The position numbers and the translations under genes are program-made. Below are positions 25,074 to 33,569 of a DNA stretch of 64,000 nucleotides, one piece after another. The DNA is taken from positions 372,001 through 436,000 of the forward strand of contig CBDFLD010000020.1 of assembly GCA_965249005.1 (NCBI GenBank). The letters run 5' to 3'. The stretch is from CBDFLD01 sp965249005. Lineage in GTDB: Bacteria > Acidobacteriota > UBA6911. Under the pieces are notes generated by a model, which saw only the letters and a list, made by a program, of their open reading frames with translations, ran no database searches and was not told the DNA's origin. Numbering within the stretch: position 1 is the first letter of the stretch; every line of letters begins with the position of its first letter.

Positions 25074-26387
25074 ATGGTCTCTGGACTCTTCCCAACACTG
25101 ATGTTCATTCTAGCCCTTCAGGCCGAGAGCCCGCTCCAAGGTTTTCCGCCGGAGATCGGCGAGATTTTCCGGAGCCAGTGCACGGGGTGTCACAGTGCTG
25201 AGGAAAAGATGGGAGGATTGGTCCTGGAGACCTATCAGGATTTGATGCTGGGAGGGAAACACGGCCCCGCCATCTTGGCTGGCCGAAGTGAGGAGAGTCG
25301 TTTGATCCTCATGCTGGAGGGAAAGATGGCGCCCCAGATGCCAATGAGCGGCGAGCTGCCGGTAGAGCAGATCCATGCAATCAAGGCCTGGATCCATTCT
25401 GGAGCGGAGCCCTTTGCAGCCGCCACGACCTCGCATGTCCCGACGCCTATTCCCGAGATTCTGCCGACCGTGGATGTGTCTGATCCCGTGGGATCGTTGG
25501 CCTTCAGTCCTGACAGCAAACGGCTGGCCGTCGGAGGCTACAAAGAAGTTCGAATCGTGGATGTAGTCACCGGCCGGGAAACAGCCAGGCTTCAGGGACA
25601 TGCCGAGCTGGTTCGGTCGCTGGCTTTCAGCCCCGATGGAAAATTTCTCGCTGCCGCCGGCGGACCCGCGGCCCGGGAGGGTGAGGTCAAGATCTGGGAA
25701 CTGAGCTCGGGGAACCTGGTCCACTCGCTGGCCGGGCATGAGGATTGCATCTACGCCGGAGCCTACAGTCCGGACGGAAAGCTGTTCGCAACCGGGAGTT
25801 ATGATAAGCGAATATTGCTCTGGGATGCTCCATCGGGCCGGCAGCTGCGCACCCTCAAGGATCATATCGATGCCGTCTTTGCTCTCGAATTCAACCCGGA
25901 AGGCAACTGGCTGGCTTCGGCCGCCCAGGACGGTGGTGTGAAAATCTGGGACGTCAGCTCGGGAGAGCGGCTCTACACGCTTTCCTGCCCGGATTCTCAG
26001 TATTCGCTCTCGTTTCACCCATCCGGAAAGCAACTGGCGTCCGCTGGCGCCGACAAGGTATTGCGAATCTGGGACCTCGCGCCAGACACTGGAACGGTCG
26101 CCCGTTCCATCATTGCTCATGAGGCGCCCATGCTTCAAGTGGCCTTCTCTCCTGACGGGCAGAGCTTGGTCACGGCCGCTGAAGATCGCCTGATCAAGGT
26201 TTGGGATGCTGGCACACTGACCGAGAAGAGTGTATTGAAGCAAACCGATTGGGCGATGTCGCTGGAATTCAGTCCGAGTGGCGAGTGGCTAGCCGTGGGA
26301 CGTTACGATGGCACCGTTGGCCTGTACGATCCTTCCAATTATCAGGAAGTGGATCTTGCGGGCGAGGGTGCGCTGGGCAATCCATAG
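25074..26387 (+). CDS. PSCyt1-like cytochrome / WD40 repeat protein
   Basis: Begins four bases after the previous stop. A signal segment (LFPTLMFILALQAESP) is followed by CTGCHSAEEKMGG around residues 37-50, a cytochrome c-like domain of the Planctomycete type. From about residue 130 about seven WD40 repeats run to the C-terminus (SLAFSPDSKRLAVGG, LAFSPDGKFLAAAGG, VKIWDVSSGERL), forming a beta-propeller. It probably acts as an envelope scaffold or electron-transfer partner of the DUF1549/DUF1553 protein. 437 residues, intact. Confidence 0.85.
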   Translation: MVSGLFPTLMFILALQAESPLQGFPPEIGEIFRSQCTGCHSAEEKMGGLVLETYQDLMLGGKHGPAILAGRSEESRLILMLEGKMAPQMPMSGELPVEQIHAIKAWIHSGAEPFAAATTSHVPTPIPEILPTVDVSDPVGSLAFSPDSKRLAVGGYKEVRIVDVVTGRETARLQGHAELVRSLAFSPDGKFLAAAGGPAAREGEVKIWELSSGNLVHSLAGHEDCIYAGAYSPDGKLFATGSYDKRILLWDAPSGRQLRTLKDHIDAVFALEFNPEGNWLASAAQDGGVKIWDVSSGERLYTLSCPDSQYSLSFHPSGKQLASAGADKVLRIWDLAPDTGTVARSIIAHEAPMLQVAFSPDGQSLVTAAEDRLIKVWDAGTLTEKSVLKQTDWAMSLEFSPSGEWLAVGRYDGTVGLYDPSNYQEVDLAGEGALGNP

Positions 26388-26395
26388 GTGAGGAT

Positions 26396-28807
26396 ATGAA
26401 ACATCAACGTGGACTTCCTTCGGCTCTGATCCTGGCAACCCTGTTTGTTTGGGGTCCTGCGCCAGTGGTAGCACAGGGGCCCACGACCGTTCCTCCGGAC
26501 GTCACTTTTATCGTCCCCGCAGGCGCCAGGTCGGGCACAACGGTGACCGTGACCGTGACAGGGCGAAACCTTGAAGGCGCTCGGACTGTTTTTTTCAATG
26601 ACTCAGGGATTTCAGCCAGGGTCACCGGGGTGCGGCGCCTGCCGCCGAAGAAGCGATACTCCAGTGAGTTTCAACGCGCCGCCGCTGTTGGTCAAGCTCC
26701 GTCCTATGAGGTCACGCTCGAGGTTTCAACCCACGAGCGCGTTCCAGCAGACGTCTATCGCTTTCGCTTGCTAACGGCCTACGGACTCACGAGACGGGTT
26801 GCCTTCGCAGTCGGCGAATGGCCGGAAGCCCACGAGGGGATGACAACGCCGGGAACTTCGGCGCCGTCACCCGTTGATCTTCCTGCGACGACGGTCGGAA
26901 CCTTGGAAAAATTGGGGGAAGTGGATGAGTACTCGTTTTCGGCTCGGGCAGGCCAGGAGCTGACCTTTCAAGTTATCGCCGCGCGGATTGGGTCCTCGCT
27001 CGCACCGGTTCTGCAGGTGTTCGACAGTGGAGGCAACGAGGTAGCCAGCCGGCGTTCCATGACCAATACGGATTTCGTGTTGGGCGCTAGATTCGAGGCT
27101 GACGGGCGCCACGTTCTGAGCGTCTCGGATCACCGAAAGCGGGGCGGGCGCGGCTTTTACTATCGCGTGAACGTCGGGGAACAACCTCATGTGACACACA
27201 CATTTCCTCTCGGCGTTCCTAGAGATCAGACGATTCCAGTTCAGATCGAAGGATTCAATCTCGGCCGTCTGAAGACCGTTGAGGCGAAGGCTCCGGCTAC
27301 TACCCCTTCCTGGTCTAGCTTCTCAATCCCGATCGCGATCGACGGAGCAAGGGCGATTGAAGACGTCCGCCTGGGCGTCAGTGACTATGCCGAGATTCTG
27401 GAAGAAGAAACTGGCGCTGGCGTGGAAAGCGCGACGAAAGTGGCACTGCCGGTTGTCATCAACGGCCGGATTCACAGCAAAGAGACGGGGGCCATACCGG
27501 ACCGAGATGTTTACCGATTCGATGCCCGGATGGGGGAAGAGATCGTGATCGAGGTCCGTGCCGATCGGCTGGGATCGCCGCTCGATTCCACCATCGAGGT
27601 GCTCGACGCGGATGGGAGGCCGGTCCCGCGAGTCACGCTGCGAGCGACCTTGCAGACGTCGGTGATCTTTCATTCCTACAACGCGCTTTCACCGGTCATC
27701 CGCTTCGATCCCGTTGCGGGAATCGGTATCGGGGACTACCTCCTGATTGACGACGAGGTCATGCGAGTAGCCAAGCTGCCCGAACAGCCGGATGCCGGTC
27801 ATCTGTTCGAGCAGTTTTTGGACAGGCGCGTGGCGGCTTTTGGAACGACACCGGTGGCACACGCGCTGGGTGCGCCCGTATATAGAGTCACTCCGTATCC
27901 ACCTGGGCGGACCTTTCCCTCCAATGGCCTGCCGGTCGTGGATGTCTACTGGCAAAATGACGATGGTCCCGTTACCGGTAGAGATTCGTTGCTGGAATTC
28001 AAGGTTCCGAGGGATGGCACGTACCATGTAGGATTGAAAGATGTGCGGGGATTTCAGGGTGAGGAGTTTTCCTATCGTTTGATTCTGCGCCACCCGCAAC
28101 CGGACTTTCGGCTGACGACCCAGAACGTCGGGCAGGATGCTCTCGGCGTCAGTGTCCCCAGGGGTAGCCGCGTGCCGGTGACCGTCATAGCGCGACGCTT
28201 CGACGGTTTTGATGGTCCGATAGAAGTGGAGCTCGAGAACCTACCTGAAGGCCTTTCCGCTCCAAAGGCATTCATTGGAGCAGGCCAGGACTCGACCGTC
28301 GTTGCGCTGTCGGCTGCCGAAGACATTTCGCTGAATCGCAACGCTGTGCATGGCGGTGTCGATGGCGCGGCGCCGCTGCACATCGTCGGCCGGGCTCATA
28401 TTGATGGGAAAACGGCGGTACGTCAGGTCAAATCGGATGAAGGACTGCAGCTTGTGGCCGTCATGCCATCACCCGATCTCGCCGTTTCTCTCGGAACGAA
28501 AAGCTTGACCTTGAGACAGGGAGAAGAAAAACTGATCCGCCTTACGATCGATCGCTTCAACGGTTTCGAAGAAAGAGTGCCGGTGAACGTCCTGAACCTG
28601 CCTCCGGGCGTAGTGGTGGTCAACTCGGGTCTCAACGGAATCAATATCGCCGAGCGGGAGACCGAAGCGACGTTCTGGCTGCGCGCGTCCGATTCTGCAG
28701 CTCCTGTCGAGCAACCCGCCTGGGTCACCGCCCGGATCGAATCCAACAACACCACCTTCTTACTTGCCCCTCCGCTGTTGTTGAAAGTTGTAGGGACGTC
28801 TCCCTAG
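26396..28807 (+). CDS. Secreted protein with bacterial pre-peptidase C-terminal (PPC) domains
   Basis: Fourth gene of the DUF1501 operon, starting nine bases after the WD40 gene stop; the ATG has AGGTGAGG upstream. The longer frame from 26201 is an overlap artefact. A signal peptide ends near PAPVVAQG. Two PPC-like regions (DEYSFSARAGQELTFQVIAA and DVYRFDARMGEEIVIEVRAD) are followed by two segments with a NRFNGF-like motif (RRFDGFDGPIEVEL, DRFNGFEERVPVNV). 803 residues, all beta by appearance. It probably binds polymer or partner proteins outside the cell. The stop codon lies in the palindromic repeat that ends the operon. Confidence 0.8.
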   Translation: MKHQRGLPSALILATLFVWGPAPVVAQGPTTVPPDVTFIVPAGARSGTTVTVTVTGRNLEGARTVFFNDSGISARVTGVRRLPPKKRYSSEFQRAAAVGQAPSYEVTLEVSTHERVPADVYRFRLLTAYGLTRRVAFAVGEWPEAHEGMTTPGTSAPSPVDLPATTVGTLEKLGEVDEYSFSARAGQELTFQVIAARIGSSLAPVLQVFDSGGNEVASRRSMTNTDFVLGARFEADGRHVLSVSDHRKRGGRGFYYRVNVGEQPHVTHTFPLGVPRDQTIPVQIEGFNLGRLKTVEAKAPATTPSWSSFSIPIAIDGARAIEDVRLGVSDYAEILEEETGAGVESATKVALPVVINGRIHSKETGAIPDRDVYRFDARMGEEIVIEVRADRLGSPLDSTIEVLDADGRPVPRVTLRATLQTSVIFHSYNALSPVIRFDPVAGIGIGDYLLIDDEVMRVAKLPEQPDAGHLFEQFLDRRVAAFGTTPVAHALGAPVYRVTPYPPGRTFPSNGLPVVDVYWQNDDGPVTGRDSLLEFKVPRDGTYHVGLKDVRGFQGEEFSYRLILRHPQPDFRLTTQNVGQDALGVSVPRGSRVPVTVIARRFDGFDGPIEVELENLPEGLSAPKAFIGAGQDSTVVALSAAEDISLNRNAVHGGVDGAAPLHIVGRAHIDGKTAVRQVKSDEGLQLVAVMPSPDLAVSLGTKSLTLRQGEEKLIRLTIDRFNGFEERVPVNVLNLPPGVVVVNSGLNGINIAERETEATFWLRASDSAAPVEQPAWVTARIESNNTTFLLAPPLLLKVVGTSP

Positions 28808-28889
28808 TTTCCCGGTTTTTTAGAGAAAGAGGGACGTCCACCCCACGTTTCCTGGTTTTTAAAAAACCGGGAAACTAGGGAGACGTCCC
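28793..28889. repeat. Long palindromic repeat ending the DUF1501 operon
   Basis: Perfect 29-base arms at 28793-28821 and 28861-28889, starting GGGACGTCTCCCTAGTTTCC. The loop holds another partial unit (GAGGGACGTCC then CACGTTTCC). The PPC gene stop codon is inside the left arm, and CTTTT follows the right arm, so the element would make a strong terminator. It is related to the palindromes at 1203-1255 and 54214-54336. The rest of the gap to 28975 shows nothing clear. Confidence 0.85.
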
Positions 28890-28975
28890 CTTTTCGCTTT
28901 CCTTGAAAAACGTGGTAAACGCCGACCGCCTTCCCATGTAACTCCAGAAGTGTCGGTGCCTATATACAAGAGAGA

Positions 28976-30019
28976 CTAAGCCGGCTCCGGGGGTGGGTAG
29001 CTGGGGCGGGGCGGGGGTTTGGGGAGAACCCGACGAGTGGCAGGATCGAAGGCCAGGGCCTTTCCTTCACGGTAAGAATCGACGCCCAGCTGAATTGCAA
29101 CCATCACCTGATATCCTTTCAGCGTGTCGTAGACAGGCTGCTGGCGACTTCGCATGCAGTCGAGCCAGTCGTCGACGAGGCTAGGACGTTCCTCGGGCTC
29201 AATCCGCAACTCGGTCTTCCCATTGTTGGCGTCCTTGAACTCTCGAGCGAAGGTCGGTTCCGCCTCGACCACCGCGACCCGACGAGTCTTGGAGGTCGAC
29301 CCGCGGCCATTTTGTTTCCCGTTCGTGTCGATTGGCTCGTCGAGGATCTTGAGAGTTCCCCAGTTACCGTAGATCGTCAGTGGAATAGGCTGAGCGTTTG
29401 CCATGCACGAGGTCATGTTGACCGTGTAGTCTCCGGGATACTCCGCCACGCTAATAAAGGTGTCGGGAACTTCTCGATTCTTTTGGACGTATATCCTGCC
29501 GGATCCGGTGACGCGAGTTGGGAAGTCGAACTCCAGCATCGTGCATACCACACCGAGGACATGGTAGAGGAGATCTGTGGCGACTCCTCCTGAGTAGTCC
29601 CAGTACTTTCGCCAGCGGAAGAACCGTTCACGGCTGAAGGGTCGCTGAGGGGCCGGCCCCAGCCATCGTCGCCAATCGAGGTTCTTTGGGCTGACCTCGG
29701 CGTTTGGCCAAGGCCGCATCCCGACACCCGGAATCGGATAGTCCCACACCCCTGTTCGCGCGTTGCGGTTATAGGTGGCCATGGTCCACAGGACCTTCCC
29801 CATCTTGCTGGCCTTTCGTTTCCTGAAAAAGTTACGAATCAGGCTCGTCCCCTGGCCCCCACAGCCTATGAAACCGAGGTTGAGCCGATCGTTGGCTCCT
29901 AGAATTCCAACCGGGCGCGTCACCACCGGCAGCGCGGACAGCCCGGCGGATTGCTTCAGAAATTGCCGGCGGGTCGAATTCCGTTCGGCCTGGATTGAAT
30001 CAGTTTTTTGGGGAATCAA
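28976..30019 (-). CDS. Gfo/Idh/MocA-type oxidoreductase with an internal in-frame deletion
   Basis: Exported by a Tat-like signal (STRRQFLKQSAGLSALP). The Rossmann start LNLGFIGCGGQGTSLIRNF is followed directly by KMGKVLWTMATYNRN, which in intact relatives lies about 100-120 residues later. The missing stretch holds the rest of the NAD-binding fold and the catalytic EKP-type Lys. At 347 residues it is short compared with about 430-450 for the family. The C-terminal substrate domain (GGVATDLLYHVLGV, LVDDWLDCMRS) is intact. It is read as one frame but is probably inactive. The same kind of loss is seen in the DUF3604 gene at 1253 and the PQQ gene at 33570. Confidence 0.75.
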   Translation of the reverse strand: MIPQKTDSIQAERNSTRRQFLKQSAGLSALPVVTRPVGILGANDRLNLGFIGCGGQGTSLIRNFFRKRKASKMGKVLWTMATYNRNARTGVWDYPIPGVGMRPWPNAEVSPKNLDWRRWLGPAPQRPFSRERFFRWRKYWDYSGGVATDLLYHVLGVVCTMLEFDFPTRVTGSGRIYVQKNREVPDTFISVAEYPGDYTVNMTSCMANAQPIPLTIYGNWGTLKILDEPIDTNGKQNGRGSTSKTRRVAVVEAEPTFAREFKDANNGKTELRIEPEERPSLVDDWLDCMRSRQQPVYDTLKGYQVMVAIQLGVDSYREGKALAFDPATRRVLPKPPPRPSYPPPEPA

Positions 30020-30075
30020 TGCGGGTCTCCATTAAATCGAGAGTTGTCGAATGGGTGGCTTTCCAATAGCACACG

Positions 30076-30167
30076 ATGCACAAGCCGATCAACGTCAAAG
30101 ATGACCATGGGTTGCGACTCGCCGCAGGCCGTGAAAAAATCGCGGGGACGAAGATCACGGCGAAGCG
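30076..30167 (+). pseudogene. Possible small ORF interrupted by the second group II intron
   Basis: From the ATG at 30076 the frame reads about 30 codons (MHKPINVKDDHGLRLAAGRE onward), rich in Lys and Arg, and runs into the intron's 3' end. Joining the DNA across the intron adds only RPLTP and then a stop inside the hairpin at 32045-32063. No Shine-Dalgarno is seen. It could be a chance frame, and nothing else explains the 30020-30167 gap. Confidence 0.2.
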
Positions 30168-30211
30168 ATAGGGGTAGGGAGGCCCGATTGAGTTCGATCC
30201 CCCCTCCCTCC

Positions 30212-30244
30212 GAACCGTACGTGCGGTTCTCCCGCATACGGCTC
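30212..30244 (-). ncRNA. Group II intron domain V, copy 2
   Basis: Same 33-base domain V hairpin as in copy 1, read on the minus strand (GAGCCGTATGCGG to CGTACGGTTC), 14 bases after the maturase stop. Confidence 0.85.
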
Positions 30245-30258
30245 TCCAGTTGGTGGTC

Positions 30259-31605
30259 TTACCTCGACGAGGATTGACGGACCAAGCCATGGGCAGTCGC
30301 CAAGGAATACAGCCCGTGCTCAGCAAAGTAGGAATTCCGCCAGCGTTGATGATCTCGCCCGCGGCCACGTCCCTTCCGACCGCATCGCTTTCGCAGTATC
30401 GATCGCAGTCGCATCCGGACCCAGCCATCTATGGGCTCAAAGGTGTTGCTGTGACTCTGCTTGAAGTACTCAAACCAGCCTCGCAGCGTCGCGTTCACAT
30501 CCTCGATGATGTATGCCAGACTGTGGCCATGGGCACGTTTTGTTTTCGCCCGGATGGTCGTTCTGAGTTTCTTCAGGCTCTTCTTCCGTGGCCAGCGATA
30601 CTGGGCTCGAAAGTGATACCCCAGAAAGTCAAATCCCTCCGTCTCAGCATCCACAATTCGCGTCTTCTCCGGATGAAGCGTCAGACCAGCTTCCGAAGTC
30701 CACGCCTGTACCAGAGCCAAGGCCGCCTCTGCTTCTTCTCGCGTACGACACAAGATGACAAAGTCATCAGCGTAGCGCACCATTTGAAAGCCTCGCTTGG
30801 CCATCAGGTGATCGAGCGGATTGAGGTAAACGTTCGAAAGCAAGGGACTGATCACGGCGCCTTGCGGACTACCAGATTCTGGAGTCCACTGCTTCAGACC
30901 ATCCATGATCCCTTGCTTAAGAAACTGCTCAATCAGTCGGAGCACCCGGCCGTCGCTGACTTTCTCTCGCACGCGTGCCATCAACTTATCATGCGGAATC
31001 GAATCGAAATAGCCTTTCAAATCCGCGTCCACAACGTAGCCGTAGCCACTCTTCCTCAGCTCAACAACACGTCGAAGCGCGTCCTTGCAGCTGAGTCCGG
31101 GTCGAAAGCCGTAGCTATGCTCGGCAAACTCCCGCTCGAAGATCGGTTCCAGCACGTTGCGAAGCGCGGTTTGAACTACACGGTCGCGCACCGTCGGGAT
31201 ACCGAGTGGTCGCTTTTCCTCACCTCCCGGCTTTGGGATCCACACGCGTCGGACCGCGTGTGGCACGTAGGTGCGTTTCTGCAAGGCTTGTGCGATGCGT
31301 CCCAGGTTCTTGTCTCGGTGTTGCGAGAACTCATCTATCGTCACGTGATCCACGCCAGCGGCTCCCCTGTTCCCGGCCACTTGTATGTATGCCGAGAGCA
31401 GGTTAGCTTCCGCAAACACCTTGTCGATCAGTCGGGCCCATTTCCCTCCTTGCACTCCAGCCTCGAGTGCCGTCAACATGCGGTCCGTCCAAACCGTCGC
31501 TTCCGTCCACCTCCATCGGCTGCGGACTTCTCCGTCGGGTTGAGTCCGAGGGCGTTTCCGACCTCTAAACACTGCGCCCGGTTGTTGTTCCGACTGTTCG
31601 GTCAT
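30259..31605 (-). CDS. Group II intron reverse transcriptase/maturase, copy 2
   Basis: Identical in all 448 residues to the product at 18163-19509: RT palm with YADD at 278-281, maturase domain, no endonuclease domain. Intact and probably active. The long frame on the opposite strand (30250-32043) is a shadow of this element. Confidence 0.93.
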   Translation of the reverse strand: MTEQSEQQPGAVFRGRKRPRTQPDGEVRSRWRWTEATVWTDRMLTALEAGVQGGKWARLIDKVFAEANLLSAYIQVAGNRGAAGVDHVTIDEFSQHRDKNLGRIAQALQKRTYVPHAVRRVWIPKPGGEEKRPLGIPTVRDRVVQTALRNVLEPIFEREFAEHSYGFRPGLSCKDALRRVVELRKSGYGYVVDADLKGYFDSIPHDKLMARVREKVSDGRVLRLIEQFLKQGIMDGLKQWTPESGSPQGAVISPLLSNVYLNPLDHLMAKRGFQMVRYADDFVILCRTREEAEAALALVQAWTSEAGLTLHPEKTRIVDAETEGFDFLGYHFRAQYRWPRKKSLKKLRTTIRAKTKRAHGHSLAYIIEDVNATLRGWFEYFKQSHSNTFEPIDGWVRMRLRSILRKRCGRKGRGRGRDHQRWRNSYFAEHGLYSLATAHGLVRQSSSR

Positions 31606-32044
31606 CCCGCATCCACCTCCCTGCGTCCCTTTGCTCCACGAGTGTTAGCTCGCTTCTTCGCTACTATGGACGCTCTGACTCCTGAGCTACCGGCTCTTCG
31701 GCTCTCCTTCGAGTATGAACTCCGTCTTGGCTGTCGCTCAGGTCTCCCTGCTTTACGTGTTTGGCCTTCAGAGCATTCCGTCCCCAACCACCTGACTGCC
31801 CCTGCCGTCGCTTTTGCACACAACCCCTCAGCGCGACAGGCCTTTCGGGCTTCGCCATTACCTAGCAGGCTCGCCAGTCAGCCCGGCCGAAACGGGTTCG
31901 CTTTACTACGGACTGCTCGTTCACCTCCAGTTGCTCTCCACCCCCTTTCACAAGGACGCAGTTACTTTCAGTTACAGGCCGGAGTGTGTATGCCTGACGA
32001 GGACTTTCACCTCGCTAGCCAAACACGCTCGCAGGCGCACTAGG

Positions 32045-32063
32045 CCGCTCACTCCGTGAGCGG
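32045..32063. repeat. Hairpin used as group II intron target, site 2
   Basis: CCGCTCAC-TCC-GTGAGCGG, eight perfect base pairs with a three-base loop. It shares the core CACTCCGTG and the TAGG flank with the first target site (read on the same relative strand), while the outer stem bases differ but still pair. This shows the intron recognises the structure plus a short flank. Confidence 0.7.
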
Positions 32064-32091
32064 TGCTGGTTCACAAGTTCAGCGAGTTTCA

Positions 32092-33432
32092 ATGATCCGA
32101 ATATCGCTATTCCCGATGTTATGGTTGGCTCTCGCAAGCTGCACGCCTCTGCAGAAGCCCGACATCGATGACTATCGATGGATACGGGGGTTCAACTACG
32201 TTCCTTCTTATGCTCGCAACGATGTCGAGATCTGGAACGAGTACGACCCGAGGGTAATCGAACGCGAGCTCGGCTACGCCGCTCGCCTCGAGCTGAATTC
32301 CGTACGGATATTCTTGCAAGAGCTCGTCTACCGGAGGGATCCGGAACGTTTCCTGGATAGTCTCGAAGACTTCGTGGAGCAGAGCGAACGGCATGGCATT
32401 CGAGTAATGCCGGTTCTGTTCGATTCCTGTTTCGGGGTCTCGCCAAGCCTCGAAAGTCGCGACTTCTGGGTTGCCAACCCAGGACCGGATCATATGGGTC
32501 CCGAGTACTGGTCCCGGGGAGAGGCGTACGTTGGGGCGATCCTGGATCGATTTCGCTGGGACGATCGCATCCTGATGTGGGATATCATGAACGAGCCGGA
32601 AATCACTTGGTACTACCGGGTTGATGAGCAGGGAAAGAGAGACATTGGGGACTTTTGTCGTCATTTTGCAGAATATGTCAAAAGAAACGACGACCGACAT
32701 CCCAGAACGGTCGGGTTCGCGAACCATGCGCTGAACAAGATACTCATCGACCTCATCGATATTGTCTCCTTTCACAACTATGGTCCGGAAGATCGCCTAC
32801 GGGCCGAAATTGGCATGGCTCATGAGCTGGCAGGCCCCAAGCCTGTCATCATCAGCGAGGTCGGGGCGCCGGGCCGAAATCAGCCGTACGAGACGAGCTT
32901 GCGGGTATGCAACGAGGAGAAAATCTGCTGGTACCTCTGGGAACTGATGATCGGCAGGAATCAGTTCCAGTCCGTCCAGGGGTTGATCTATCCGGACGGT
33001 ACTATCCGGAGAAAGAGCGAGATCGAAGCTGTTCTGGGAAGGCCAGACGATAGCTGGCCGGTTCGCGCGGACGCCGATGGTATTCCTATCGGTCGAGATG
33101 TAGGGGCGAAGGATCTGGCCCGTTCGGCACACAGACGTTTCCGATCCTCCGCGACGGACGAAGGCAACTTCAGTGAACGGTATACATACTTTCGCGCTTT
33201 GACCTCCGGCGCCAATCCCGGCCAGCGGGATAACACGCCCTTTGGGGAGCGTGGAGTCGAGGTCGAGCGACGAATTCCGGAGATCCAGCGCGCGTTCGAC
33301 AACGGGGATCTTGACACCGCCTTTCGAGGTATCGACGAGCTCGTTGGGCTGACGAAGGATGCAATGGAATCGATGCCGGTTCGGAGCCTAATCGAGCCAC
33401 CCGGCATCGAAGTGGAATCAAGGAGCCCTTAG
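32092..33432 (+). CDS. GH5-like glycoside hydrolase lipoprotein, paralogue 2
   Basis: Cell-surface glycosidase related to the gene at 19601-20782. The ATG at 32092 gives a lipoprotein signal ending LALASC; the frame from 32056 would start inside the intron-target hairpin. The barrel starts at IRGFNYVPSYA; DIMNEPEITWYY holds the likely acid/base Glu and VIISEVGAPGR the likely nucleophile. After the barrel (to about residue 330) comes a 110-residue tail of unknown role. 446 residues, intact. The two paralogues lie just outside or inside the inverted introns, one beside each copy. Confidence 0.75.
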   Translation: MIRISLFPMLWLALASCTPLQKPDIDDYRWIRGFNYVPSYARNDVEIWNEYDPRVIERELGYAARLELNSVRIFLQELVYRRDPERFLDSLEDFVEQSERHGIRVMPVLFDSCFGVSPSLESRDFWVANPGPDHMGPEYWSRGEAYVGAILDRFRWDDRILMWDIMNEPEITWYYRVDEQGKRDIGDFCRHFAEYVKRNDDRHPRTVGFANHALNKILIDLIDIVSFHNYGPEDRLRAEIGMAHELAGPKPVIISEVGAPGRNQPYETSLRVCNEEKICWYLWELMIGRNQFQSVQGLIYPDGTIRRKSEIEAVLGRPDDSWPVRADADGIPIGRDVGAKDLARSAHRRFRSSATDEGNFSERYTYFRALTSGANPGQRDNTPFGERGVEVERRIPEIQRAFDNGDLDTAFRGIDELVGLTKDAMESMPVRSLIEPPGIEVESRSP

Positions 33433-33457
33433 CCCATACACTGGGAGCAATGACGTG

Positions 33458-33532
33458 ATGCCCGAATTGGATGTGTTGATTGCAGACCTGTTCGAGCTGG
33501 CCCGACGCATGAAGTCTCGCTCTCTGGAATAG
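33458..33532 (+). CDS. Possible 24-residue ORF
   Basis: MPELDVLIADLFELARRMKS plus four residues lies between the glycosidase and the PQQ gene. GGGAG lies upstream, and the sequence looks amphipathic and helical. Nothing supports translation beyond this. Confidence 0.2.
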   Translation: MPELDVLIADLFELARRMKSRSLE

Positions 33533-33569
33533 GGCGAGAGCCCAGGGCAAGCCAAAAGGAAGAGTTAGA

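Larger units (their letters stand above)
30168..32040 (-). mobile_element. Group II intron (class C-like), copy 2, inverted
   Basis: Same 1873-base element as 17728-19600, on the opposite strand, with the same GTGCGCC start and AT end. It lies next to a hairpin (32045-32063) of the same design as the first target, separated by the same CCTA bases. All long frames, including those antisense to the RT, are identical in the two copies. The pair forms a 1.9-kb inverted repeat with about 10.6 kb between the copies. Confidence 0.9.
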
